From assembly GCA_029779435.1 (NCBI GenBank), contig JAKPAM010000100.1, positions 49,152 to 113,151 on the forward strand: a DNA stretch of 64,000 nt, written 5' to 3'. Positions 44,480 to 53,011 of the stretch are shown here, piece by piece. The stretch's first letter is position 1. Every line of letters starts with the position of its first letter. The notes under the pieces are model-generated. The model made no database searches and was not told the origin of the DNA. It was given only the letters and a program-made list of their open reading frames with translations. The position numbers and the translations under genes are program-made. This DNA is from Pseudomonadota bacterium (GTDB taxonomy: Bacteria; Pseudomonadota; Gammaproteobacteria; Burkholderiales; Burkholderiaceae_E).

Positions 44480-47400
44480 ATGCCGGAACGTGCGACGCGT
44501 CGCTGGTTGTCGGAAAGCGCCGGCAAGCTGCTGGTCGAATCGGCGCGCATCGTCGAACCGGCGTTCCATTGCGACGTGCTGATCGTCGGCAGCGGCTACG
44601 GCGGCGCCGTGGCAGCGGCGCGATTGGCGGGCTCCCGGCGGGTCGACTGCGGTGAGCCGGCCACGGTGTTCGTGCTCGAACGCGGCGAGGAATACCTGCC
44701 CGGCATGTTTCCCGCGCAATGGGGCGAAGTGCCCGGCCACGTGCGCTTCACGACCGATGGCCGGCACCCGCCGCGCGGCGAGCGCAAGGGACTGTTCGAC
44801 ATCCGGGTCGGCGATGACGTCAATGTCGTGCTCGGCAACGGACTGGGAGGCGGGTCGCTGATCAACGCGGCGGTCATGGAGCGCGCGTCGGAAGACGCCT
44901 TCGAACGCGGCTGGCCGTCGGCCCTGGATCGGAGCGCGCTGCGCCGCGCTTATGTCCGGGCCGAGACGATGCTGATGCTCGATACCGTCGATCGGGTCGT
45001 TCGGGTCGATGGCGTCGACCGGGTCGACGCGGCGGCGCATCCGCCGAAGCTGCGATCGCTGATGAAGGTGGGACAGGCACTGCGGGCGACCGATTGCCGT
45101 CCCGTGCGGCTGGCGATATCGCGCGAAGCGGGCCGGACCCCGGCCGGCGTGCCGACCCGGAAGTGCCTGGATTGCGGGGACTGCGTGTCGGGATGCAATC
45201 ACCAGGCCAAGCATTCGCTGGACGTCAACTACCTGGCATTGGCCAAGGCGCGCGGCGCGCGGCTCTTTTGTGGAGGCACCGTCGATTCGATCGCGCGGAT
45301 CCGCGGAGGCTGGGCCGTCGACTGGTACCTGACCAGCCGGTCGGTCAGCGACGTGGACGCGGGGCGATTCCGGCTTCGCTGCCGCAAGGTCGTGCTGGCC
45401 GCAGGCGTGCTGGGCAGTACCGAGATCCTTCTCCGCTCGCGGTCCGACAGTGGATTGCCGGTCAGCGCGCGGCTGGGGACGCGGTTCTCGGGCAATGGCG
45501 ACATGATCGCCGCCGCGCACGCGCAGCGCGACGTCGCGCAGTGCCGCGCCGACCCTCGGCGCAAGCCGGGCGAGCGTGGCGTGGGCCCGACGATCACCGG
45601 CCTGGCGCGCGTGCCGGTGCGCGGCGCCCGGCCGATCGTGCTCGAAGAGTTCGCGATCCCCGCCACGCTGGCCCGGATCTTCGACGAGCTGGTGACGTTG
45701 CAGGCGATGGCGGGGCGGATGTTCAAGCCGAACTGGCGGACCGTGCGCGCCGATGCCGAGCACGACGCGATGTCTGTCGACCCCGATGCGATGCGGCGCA
45801 CGATGGTCTACGGCGCGATGGGCGATGACGGGGCCAACGGGGTCATCGAGCCCTGCATGCCGATACGCGGGCAGGCGGATGCGGGCCGTGCACCGTTCGA
45901 TGGCCAAGTCCGCATCCGTTGGCCGGCCGGGCGCGACGCGCCGGCCTATCGCGAGCAGATCGCCGCGATCGAGCGCGCGCATGCGCGGCGCGCCATCGGC
46001 GGACACGTGATCGCCAATCCCTTGTGGCGGCCGTTCTCGATGGAATTGCCGTTCCAGGTCAGCCGGGGACCGCTGACGACCGTGCATCCGCTGGGCGGCT
46101 GCGCGATGGCCGACAACGTCGACGAGGGCGTCGTTGATCTGCATGGACAGGTGTTCGACGTCGAGACGGGGGGCCTGATGGCCGGCCTCGCGGTGCTAGA
46201 CGGATCGATCGTGCCGGTCGCCTTGGGCATCAATCCCGCGCTGACGATCGCAGCGCTGGCCGAACAGGCGATTCCGGTGCTCGCGCGAAGCTGGGGATTC
46301 GGCTTGTCGGAGGACTGGGAGGCGGCTGCGGATCCCGTCGCCGAGCAGGTCGGGAACGAGCGCTCGCCTGCCCGGGCGGCCGAGGTCGAGTCCCTGAATC
46401 CTCGGCCGGTCTGGCCGCGTTGGGGGCGTCCGGCCGACGACCCCCCTGCGGCGCCGCCCGGCACGCGGATACGCATCCGGGAGCGATCGACGGGGTCATG
46501 GTCGCTGGACGGGCAGACGTATCGCGCGGTCGCCGTCATCGAGTTCGAGCCGATCGACGATCTGGCGGGGTTCCTCGATCGGCCGGACCACGACGTGGCG
46601 TTCAGCGGGGTGGCGCTGACGATGACCCCCGCCGACCGGCCCGACGAACACCATGAGATACGGATGTCGGGCAGCGCGTGGCTGGTCCGCGAAGAGCCGT
46701 CGAACGTGTGGGAGCGCCTCTGCCGGGCATTGCCGTCGACCTGGCGGCGGATCATGGAAGTGCCCGACGCCGCACCGTGGTATCGATCATGGGTGGGCTG
46801 GATCAAGCGGGCATGGTTGTCGCTGGTCGTGGCGACGCATGTCGGCGTGCGCCGGTCGATGCGGTATCGGTTCAGGATCGATTCGATCGAGCCGCCCACG
46901 GACGAGCACGGACATCGTCTCGATGGCGTGCGGCCGGATTTTCCGCTCGCGATCGGCGACACGCTGGAACTGGTCAAGTCGATCGCGTTCGATGAGACCG
47001 GCAATCCCTGGATGCAGTTGTCCGAGGGCGAGGTCCGCCTGCGTGACGCGTCGGGAGGCGATCGCGTGATCGGCGATCTGGCGCTGGACCTGAACGAGTT
47101 GGCGTCGGCGCAGCGCGTGCTGCTGACGGTCGAGCGCCAGAGCGATCAGCCGTCGATGCTGCTCGATCTGGTCGGGCTGGTCTCGTTCGTGCTGCGCGCG
47201 ACCTTGCAGATGCACGCGCTTAGCCTGCTGGCGCCCGATGAGCCGCGCGAGCGGCCCATGCACCGCCTGCCGGGACGGATACCGGGCTGCCCGGCGGAGC
47301 CGGCCATTTTCGATCTGTGGTCGCGCGACGATCCGCACGGCAGCGGACACGGCGTGGACGGCCATCGATTGCGCCTGACGCGCTACCGGGGGGGCGACCC

Positions 47401-50400
47401 CGCCGCCCCCAGGCCGATCCTGCTGATCCATGGAAGCGGCGCATCGGGCTCGACGTTCGCGCATCCCGAGATTCCCGACAATGCGGTATCGACGCTGCAG
47501 AAGGCGGGACGGGACGTCTGGGTGCTGGATCTGCGGACCAGCATCGGGTTCGAGCAGCGCGAACCCTGGTGGTACGACGACGTGGGGCTGCACGATATTT
47601 CTCGCGCGGTGTCGTTCATCCGCGACCGGCTCGGCGGCGAACTCGGTCCTCGATCGATTCCCAGCATCGACGTCATCGCCCATTGCATGGGCAGCGCGAT
47701 GCTGTGTGCCGCGCTGCTCGGCCATGCGAAGGATGCGTGGGACGACGAGGCGCCGTTCGGCGCGGCGGCGGCGTCGGTTTCTCCGGAGCAGGCGAAAGCG
47801 AGCTGGAACGAGGCGAGGGCTCGCTGCCTGGAATTGAACGAGGCGATCGGCAGCGTCGTGCTGTCCCAGGTGTCGCCGCGGATGCGCATGACGCCGTACA
47901 ACCGCTTCCGGGGCTTCGTCGCGTACTACCTGAAGCAGTACCTGCGGACGCGGACCGTCGACGTGATCGGCGACGAACACAGCTTCAGCGGGCGGCTGCT
48001 GGACGCGTTCCTGATGACCTTTCCTTACCCCGCCGACGATGGCGAACGGGACCGGGCGAAGCGGGTCGGCGCGTTCCGCCGGGTCCGCCATCGGGCCGAC
48101 TGGATCTTCGGCCAACTGATGCACCTGCCGCGCGTCGCGGACCGGACGCTGCCGCACCTGGCATCGATCTTCGGCTGGGTCGGCATCGAGATGCTGATGC
48201 AGGCGATGGCGTTCTCGCGCCGGAACATGCTGACGGATGCGGACGGCCGTAACCAGTTTCTCGATCATCAGCGGATCGCCGTCGCGTTCGATCGTCCGGT
48301 GTTGTTCCTGCAAGGCGAGCGCAATGCGATCTTCGACTGGCGCGGGGCGCTGTCGAGCCTGGCCTCGATCGAGCACGTGTTCGGCGGCAAGGAGCCGGAG
48401 GCGTCCGACGACGGCGTGATGCTGCTGCCCAGCGAGATGTCGGCGAAGGAACGCGAGCAGCTCAGGCTCGCGGCCGACGGTGACCGTGGCTGGTGGGTGA
48501 ACCGCGAGCAGCGCCACTGCGTGTTCATCGCCAAGGGCTTTGGGCACATGGATTGCCTGATCGGCGAGGACGCCGGTCAGCGGGTCCTCGGGCCGGTCCT
48601 GGAGTTTCTCGACCGCCATGCGTCGATGCCCCGGACGCGGGTCGATCCGACATTGGCGGCTCTGCTGTCCCAGGCGAAGTCGCCGAAGCGGCACGCCTGC
48701 TCCGTCGACGTGCCCCAGGTCGGGCCGATCATCGGCCGGCTTCGGCGCGTGGACGGCGACCGGATGGCGGTCCGTCTCTGCCTGGAGCCGCGGGCCGAGC
48801 GAAACGATCTGCAGGCCGTGCTGCTGGTGCCGCGCGGCGGGGGCGGCGCGGACGATTTCCTGTGGCGCCACCACCTGCTTGTTTCGATCGACGAGCGCGC
48901 GTTGCGGTCCGACGGCGTCGAGGCCTGCTGGGGACTAAGCGAGCTGCGGACCTTCGAGGACATCGTCGCACTGACGGTCCATGCCGATTTCGGCTCCAGG
49001 CCGATGTCGCAGCATCGGCGCGGCAGGCTCGCTTCGTTCATCGAGCAGGCATGGGAACTGCCTGCGTCCGGGAGCCCATGCCTCCCTACCGCGGACGTCA
49101 TGGACGACACTGGACTGGTGAGCTTTTCCCGGCGTACTCCGCGATCGTCGATCCGCACGGAGGACGCGAAGGATGCGTTCGATCGGGATCGACGGCGTCT
49201 GGATCTGGCGCAGGCGTGGTTCAAGCTCTCGGCGCGGGTGCTGGAGGCTGCCGATGAACGCGAATGCGGCGATCGTCCCGGCCCGCCCGAGCCTCGGCGC
49301 CTCGTGTTCGCGGTCGGCAGTTGCATGTATCCGGCGGGCCTGTTCGACCGGCCGGTCGCCGAGGCCGCCTATGCCAGGCTGGCGGGAAGACTGGCTGAGG
49401 GCGATAAGGATGGCAAGGGCGGCGAGGACGGCAAGGGCGGCAATAGCGGCGATGGCGGCGATGGCGGCGAGGATCAGCCGGGCCTGATGCTGTTGCTGGG
49501 TGATCAGGTCTACGTCGATGACACTGCGGGCCTGTTCGAACCGAGCCCGGCCGGCGATCGGTATTCGCGCCCGTATGCGTTGACGTTCGAGCTGGACGCG
49601 GTGCGCGACGTCATGCGGAGACTGCCGGTCTATCCGATATTGGACGATCACGAGGTCGTCAACGACTGGGAATACGGCCGGGTCGTCGACGATGACGAGT
49701 GCCGCGGCGCGCTAAGCATGTACCAGCGCTGGCAACACCAGTTGATCGACAAGGACAAGGTGATCCGGAACGACTATCGCTACTGGCTGCGTCCGGCCGG
49801 CATCCCGCTGGTCGTGCTCGATACCCGCAGCGGCCGCAGCGGCCGCGCGCTGGGGGCCGGGTTGTACGGAATGGAGCGCCTGCCCCGGATCGACGAGGCG
49901 CAATTGATCCGGCACGGCGATCTGGACACGATCCTGGACGGTTTGAAGCGCTGGCCCGACGAGATGCCGAAGCTGATCGCGTCGTCGTCGGTGCTGTTCC
50001 CGCTGCGTCACGAGGCCTTGTCGGACGATCCGGGTGATCGACTGTCGCTCGACGACTGGGGCGGTTACCCGGCGACGTGGACGCGGGTCTTGCACCGCAT
50101 CCACGAATGGAAGATCCGGAACGTGATCTTCGTGGCGGGGGACCTGCACGCGTCGCTGGTCGCGTCGATGCGGCTCCATCGGCCGCAGCGCGGCCATACG
50201 GCGGGCGTCGGCGATCCCGAGGACGTGATCGTCGTGCATTCGATCGTTTCCAGCGGCCTGCATGCACCATGGCCGTTCGCGAATACCCGGCCCGAGGAAC
50301 TGCTGACCCGGGGGGGGTTCCAGGTGCCCGGGCCGCCGGGAAGCGACGCCGCGCCGCTCCAGGCCAGCATCGATACCCATGGCCTGTCGACGGGCGGCGG

Positions 50401-50590
50401 TTTTGCGATCGTGCGCCTGGAGCCCGAGTCCGTTCCCGCGCAAGCGGGGACGACATGGCGCCTGACCGTGACGTTCGACATGTCCCCCGCCGAGGAGTCG
50501 TCGACCTGGACGCGAACGCTCGCGCCGGCGGACGACGGCTGGCATCCGGTTCCCTGTCCGAGCGGACGAACGGCGCCGCGGCCTGCCTAA
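44480..50590 (+). CDS. Trifunctional fusion: GMC oxidoreductase, alpha/beta hydrolase, PhoD-like phosphatase
   Basis: A 2036-residue protein with three enzyme regions in one frame. (a) About 30-620, GMC/cholesterol-oxidase-like flavoprotein: FAD motif GSGYGGAVAAARLA (37-50), GNGLGGGSLINAAVM, a cysteine cluster C229-x2-C232-x2-C235-x3-C239, the active-site HPLGGC at 536-541 and NPALTI at 585. (b) About 655-900, beta-rich linker domain; 960-1380, alpha/beta hydrolase: ILLIHGSGASGS, nucleophile motif HCMGS with Cys1069, and His1356 in GHMD. (c) About 1400-2036, PhoD-type metallophosphatase: GDQVYVDD (Asp1675), DDHEVVNDW (1722-1730), AGDLHAS (Asp1888, His1890). No signal peptide is visible. AGGAGG five bases ahead supports the ATG at 44480. 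A Gly/Asp-rich insert lies near residue 1645. A lipid or sterol oxidation complex is a reasonable guess; substrates are unknown. Confidence 0.85.
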   Translation: MPERATRRWLSESAGKLLVESARIVEPAFHCDVLIVGSGYGGAVAAARLAGSRRVDCGEPATVFVLERGEEYLPGMFPAQWGEVPGHVRFTTDGRHPPRGERKGLFDIRVGDDVNVVLGNGLGGGSLINAAVMERASEDAFERGWPSALDRSALRRAYVRAETMLMLDTVDRVVRVDGVDRVDAAAHPPKLRSLMKVGQALRATDCRPVRLAISREAGRTPAGVPTRKCLDCGDCVSGCNHQAKHSLDVNYLALAKARGARLFCGGTVDSIARIRGGWAVDWYLTSRSVSDVDAGRFRLRCRKVVLAAGVLGSTEILLRSRSDSGLPVSARLGTRFSGNGDMIAAAHAQRDVAQCRADPRRKPGERGVGPTITGLARVPVRGARPIVLEEFAIPATLARIFDELVTLQAMAGRMFKPNWRTVRADAEHDAMSVDPDAMRRTMVYGAMGDDGANGVIEPCMPIRGQADAGRAPFDGQVRIRWPAGRDAPAYREQIAAIERAHARRAIGGHVIANPLWRPFSMELPFQVSRGPLTTVHPLGGCAMADNVDEGVVDLHGQVFDVETGGLMAGLAVLDGSIVPVALGINPALTIAALAEQAIPVLARSWGFGLSEDWEAAADPVAEQVGNERSPARAAEVESLNPRPVWPRWGRPADDPPAAPPGTRIRIRERSTGSWSLDGQTYRAVAVIEFEPIDDLAGFLDRPDHDVAFSGVALTMTPADRPDEHHEIRMSGSAWLVREEPSNVWERLCRALPSTWRRIMEVPDAAPWYRSWVGWIKRAWLSLVVATHVGVRRSMRYRFRIDSIEPPTDEHGHRLDGVRPDFPLAIGDTLELVKSIAFDETGNPWMQLSEGEVRLRDASGGDRVIGDLALDLNELASAQRVLLTVERQSDQPSMLLDLVGLVSFVLRATLQMHALSLLAPDEPRERPMHRLPGRIPGCPAEPAIFDLWSRDDPHGSGHGVDGHRLRLTRYRGGDPAAPRPILLIHGSGASGSTFAHPEIPDNAVSTLQKAGRDVWVLDLRTSIGFEQREPWWYDDVGLHDISRAVSFIRDRLGGELGPRSIPSIDVIAHCMGSAMLCAALLGHAKDAWDDEAPFGAAAASVSPEQAKASWNEARARCLELNEAIGSVVLSQVSPRMRMTPYNRFRGFVAYYLKQYLRTRTVDVIGDEHSFSGRLLDAFLMTFPYPADDGERDRAKRVGAFRRVRHRADWIFGQLMHLPRVADRTLPHLASIFGWVGIEMLMQAMAFSRRNMLTDADGRNQFLDHQRIAVAFDRPVLFLQGERNAIFDWRGALSSLASIEHVFGGKEPEASDDGVMLLPSEMSAKEREQLRLAADGDRGWWVNREQRHCVFIAKGFGHMDCLIGEDAGQRVLGPVLEFLDRHASMPRTRVDPTLAALLSQAKSPKRHACSVDVPQVGPIIGRLRRVDGDRMAVRLCLEPRAERNDLQAVLLVPRGGGGADDFLWRHHLLVSIDERALRSDGVEACWGLSELRTFEDIVALTVHADFGSRPMSQHRRGRLASFIEQAWELPASGSPCLPTADVMDDTGLVSFSRRTPRSSIRTEDAKDAFDRDRRRLDLAQAWFKLSARVLEAADERECGDRPGPPEPRRLVFAVGSCMYPAGLFDRPVAEAAYARLAGRLAEGDKDGKGGEDGKGGNSGDGGDGGEDQPGLMLLLGDQVYVDDTAGLFEPSPAGDRYSRPYALTFELDAVRDVMRRLPVYPILDDHEVVNDWEYGRVVDDDECRGALSMYQRWQHQLIDKDKVIRNDYRYWLRPAGIPLVVLDTRSGRSGRALGAGLYGMERLPRIDEAQLIRHGDLDTILDGLKRWPDEMPKLIASSSVLFPLRHEALSDDPGDRLSLDDWGGYPATWTRVLHRIHEWKIRNVIFVAGDLHASLVASMRLHRPQRGHTAGVGDPEDVIVVHSIVSSGLHAPWPFANTRPEELLTRGGFQVPGPPGSDAAPLQASIDTHGLSTGGGFAIVRLEPESVPAQAGTTWRLTVTFDMSPAEESSTWTRTLAPADDGWHPVPCPSGRTAPRPA
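49400..49475 (+). repeat. Low-complexity GGC-rich insert in the fusion gene
   Basis: Repeats of GGCAAGGGCGGC and GGCGATGGCGGC types encode a run of Gly, Asp, Lys and Glu (GDKDGKGGEDGKGG and on) between the first strand and the first metal motif of the phosphatase region. It keeps the frame and is probably a surface loop. Confidence 0.75.
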
Positions 50591-50680
50591 ACCATGGTGA
50601 TATGCGAACCGCCGCATTGCGGACGCCCACCCTTGTCGGCAAAACTGACGCCTACCGAATCATCTGAAACAAAACACAAC

Positions 50681-50698
50681 AATCGATGAACATCGATT
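50681..50698. promoter_or_regulatory. Perfect 8-bp inverted repeat ahead of a LuxR gene
   Basis: AATCGATG (50681-50688), spacer AA, CATCGATT (50691-50698). It ends 12 bases before the ATG of the PAS-LuxR gene, in an AT-rich patch (50666-50698), and abuts the ribosome site. It could be an operator for a dimeric regulator, or an RNA hairpin that controls translation. Confidence 0.55.
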
Positions 50699-50710
50699 CG
50701 GAGGAGACCC

Positions 50711-51403
50711 ATGATGTCGAACGCTGCGATATCCGTTGCACTCGTTCCTCGGGCACTGCCGCCGGCACCCGACCCGCCGTCCATGCAGGCGAACTTCGTC
50801 GCCCAGTGGATGTCTCACATCGTCGATCAGATCGGCCACGGCATCGCGCTGCTGTCGCCGCAGGGACGCCTGCTGTACGCGAACGCGGCGGCGCGCGAAC
50901 TGTTCGGCAACGGACAGGTGCTGCGGGTCGAGGACGGCATCGTCCATGGATGGGGAGCGGCCGACGACGGCCGCTGGGCGCTCGGGATGCGCAGCGCCCA
51001 GCGCGGGCGGCGCGGCATGGTGTTCCTGTCGTGCAACGGGCAGGAGCGGACACTGTCGCTGTGCCCGATCACCGAGGACGGCAGCCGGCCCGTGCCGGGC
51101 TCGCGACTGGCTGACTGCCAGGTGGCGGCGGTCGTCGTGATGTTCGGGCGGCGGGTGACCTGCGAGGCGGACGGATTGCTGGCGTTCGGCCGGCAGAACG
51201 GCCTGACCCCGGCCGAGATCCGGGTATTGGCGGGTCTGGCGTCGGAACGGGCGCCGGCCGACATCGCGCGCGACGAGGGGCGCGCCGAGTCGACGGTGCG
51301 CACGCACATCCGCAACGTGCTGGCCAAGACCGAGACGGCGTCGGTGCGGCTGCTGGTCAGCCGTCTGTCGCGGCTGCCTCCGATGCGGACGGGGGGCGCT
51401 TAG
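50711..51403 (+). CDS. PAS-like LuxR-family regulator
   Basis: A 230-residue regulator. Residues about 30-130 look like a PAS/sensor region (IVDQIGHGIALLSPQGRLLY, ANAAARELFG). The C-terminal GerE HTH is at about 163-225: NGLTPAEIRVLAGLASERAP, then STVRTHIRNVLAKTET. There is no receiver domain. GGAGGAG precedes the ATG at 50711; a second ATG follows at once. It starts 120 bases after the fusion gene and may regulate it or be co-expressed with it. Its stop lies in a 9-bp repeat run (51395-51420). Confidence 0.85.
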   Translation: MMSNAAISVALVPRALPPAPDPPSMQANFVAQWMSHIVDQIGHGIALLSPQGRLLYANAAARELFGNGQVLRVEDGIVHGWGAADDGRWALGMRSAQRGRRGMVFLSCNGQERTLSLCPITEDGSRPVPGSRLADCQVAAVVVMFGRRVTCEADGLLAFGRQNGLTPAEIRVLAGLASERAPADIARDEGRAESTVRTHIRNVLAKTETASVRLLVSRLSRLPPMRTGGA

Positions 51404-51425
51404 GCGCTTGGGGCGCTTGGGGCGC
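51395..51425 (+). repeat. 8-9 bp repeats over a stop codon
   Basis: GGCGCTTA, GGCGCTTGG, GGCGCTTGG and a partial GGCGCC follow one another from 51395. The TAG stop of the LuxR gene (51401-51403) lies at the end of the first unit. Confidence 0.75.
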
Positions 51426-51439
51426 CGCGGCGGGCTGCC

Positions 51440-53011
51440 CTAATCGGGTTCGCGGGCCCCGGTCACAGGTCCGTGGCCGGCTATGCCTTCGGTGGCGATC
51501 CGCTGCGACAGCGCCGATTCGCGCCGGGACGGCCGGGCGTCGATGTTCTCGCCGTCCAGCGGCGGGCTCGGATCGCCGCGGCCGCGGAACCATTCGAGAA
51601 ACGCCTTGGCGGGCAACGGCTTCGAGTAGTGGTAGCCCTGCGCCAGGTCGCAGCCCAGTTCGCGCAGCATCTGGGCCGCGTGTTCCGTCTCGACGCCTTC
51701 GGCCAGCGCGCGCATGTCGAACGTGTGCGCCAGGTCGACCAGCACCTGGACGATCCGCTGGTCGCCGCGCTCGTCGGTGATGTGCTTGACGAAGGTCTGG
51801 TCGATCTTCAGCTCGTTCAGCGGGAACTGGCGCAGGTAGGCGAGCGACGAATAGCCGGTGCCGAAGTCGTCGATCGACAGCCGGCAGCCCATCGCCGAGA
51901 GCTGGTTCATGAAGTCCAGCGCGGCGTGCTCGTTCTCGACGATCGAGCTCTCGGTCAGCTCGAGCGTCAGGCGGCGCGGGTCGGCGCCCCAGGTCGATAG
52001 CGCCTGCGCGACCTGGGTCGGAAACGTCGCGTCGGCCAGCGACATTGCCGAGATGTTGATCGCGACGTTGACGTTCACGTTCTGGCCGCGCCAGAACATC
52101 ATGTGGCGCAGCGTGGTGTTGAGCACGAAGTGCGTGAGCTGGGCCATCATGCCGCGCTCTTCGCACAGCATCGCGATGACCTGCGGGCTGATCGCGCCGC
52201 GCTTGGCGTCGTTCCAGCGGATCAGCGCCTCGACGGCGACGCAGCGGTCGCTCGCCAGTTCGATCTGCGGCTGGAAGTGCACTTCCAGCTCGTTGTTCTG
52301 CAACGCCACCCGCAGGTCCTGTTCGAGCGTGTGGCGGTTCAGCAGCGCGTCGTCGGTTTCCAGGCGCGTGATGCAGACGCGCTCTTCGGCCTTGGACGCC
52401 TGCTTGACCGCCTCGGTCGCGGCGGTCAGCAGGATCAGCGGGTCGGCGTTGGCCGACATGACCGTCCACGCCGCGCCGACGGCGGGGCGCAACTGGACGA
52501 CGGTCTCCTTGTCCTGCGCGGTGCGGGCATGGATCGGCCGGGCCAGGCTCTGCTGCAGCGTGCGGACGGCCAGCTCGGCCAACGAGGCCGACGGCAGGTC
52601 GGCCAGCAGCATCCAGATCTCCTCGTGCGAGGCGATCGCGTAACGGTCGTGCGGGCGCAGGATCGAGCGGATGCGCCGCACGACCTCGATCATCACTTCG
52701 CGCGACGAGGCTTCCTGGCCGAGCGCCTGCAGTCGGTCCGAGCGGTTCATCGAGATGACGATCAGCACGCTGCGGCCGCCGGCGGCCGTGTTCAGCAGGC
52801 GGCCGGCCATCGTCAGCAACTGGCCCGGGGCGAGCCGTTGCTTGTCGATCGGCCGCATCAGCCGGGCCCGGGCGATCTGCTCGGGCGTCGCGGCGGCCGG
52901 CGGCGGCGGAGCCGTCGAGGAAGCCGCGGCCGCGGCGGGCGTGGATCGCCGGTCGGCCGGGCGGGTTCGCCGGTCGGCCGGCGCGCCCGGATCAGACGAG
53001 TCGGTTCGCAT
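51440..53011 (-). CDS. EAL-domain cyclic-di-GMP phosphodiesterase with degenerate GGDEF
   Basis: A protein of about 523 residues. An Ala/Pro-rich N-terminus is followed by a GGDEF-like domain (about 70-215) in which the signature is replaced by ASHEEIWML, so it should not make c-di-GMP. The EAL domain (about 235-485) keeps VEALIRW (the EAL motif), NISAMSL, ELTESSI with Glu, DDFGTGYSSLAYL, and KIDQTFVK with the catalytic Lys, and so is probably active. ATG at 53011 or 53029; both overlap the end of the HD-GYP gene, so the two are coupled. Together they make a c-di-GMP degradation pair. Confidence 0.88.
   Translation of the reverse strand: MRTDSSDPGAPADRRTRPADRRSTPAAAAASSTAPPPPAAATPEQIARARLMRPIDKQRLAPGQLLTMAGRLLNTAAGGRSVLIVISMNRSDRLQALGQEASSREVMIEVVRRIRSILRPHDRYAIASHEEIWMLLADLPSASLAELAVRTLQQSLARPIHARTAQDKETVVQLRPAVGAAWTVMSANADPLILLTAATEAVKQASKAEERVCITRLETDDALLNRHTLEQDLRVALQNNELEVHFQPQIELASDRCVAVEALIRWNDAKRGAISPQVIAMLCEERGMMAQLTHFVLNTTLRHMMFWRGQNVNVNVAINISAMSLADATFPTQVAQALSTWGADPRRLTLELTESSIVENEHAALDFMNQLSAMGCRLSIDDFGTGYSSLAYLRQFPLNELKIDQTFVKHITDERGDQRIVQVLVDLAHTFDMRALAEGVETEHAAQMLRELGCDLAQGYHYSKPLPAKAFLEWFRGRGDPSPPLDGENIDARPSRRESALSQRIATEGIAGHGPVTGAREPD

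Noticed and set aside
42908..46144. Very long open frame on the minus strand opposite the kinase and fusion genes
   Set aside because: Its translation is Arg/His/Pro-rich with no recognisable motif, while the plus strand carries clear enzyme motifs throughout. It is a mirror frame produced by high GC codon use.
46787..48874. Long minus-strand open frame opposite the middle of the fusion gene
   Set aside because: No family motif and a composition typical of antisense frames; the plus strand has the hydrolase motifs.
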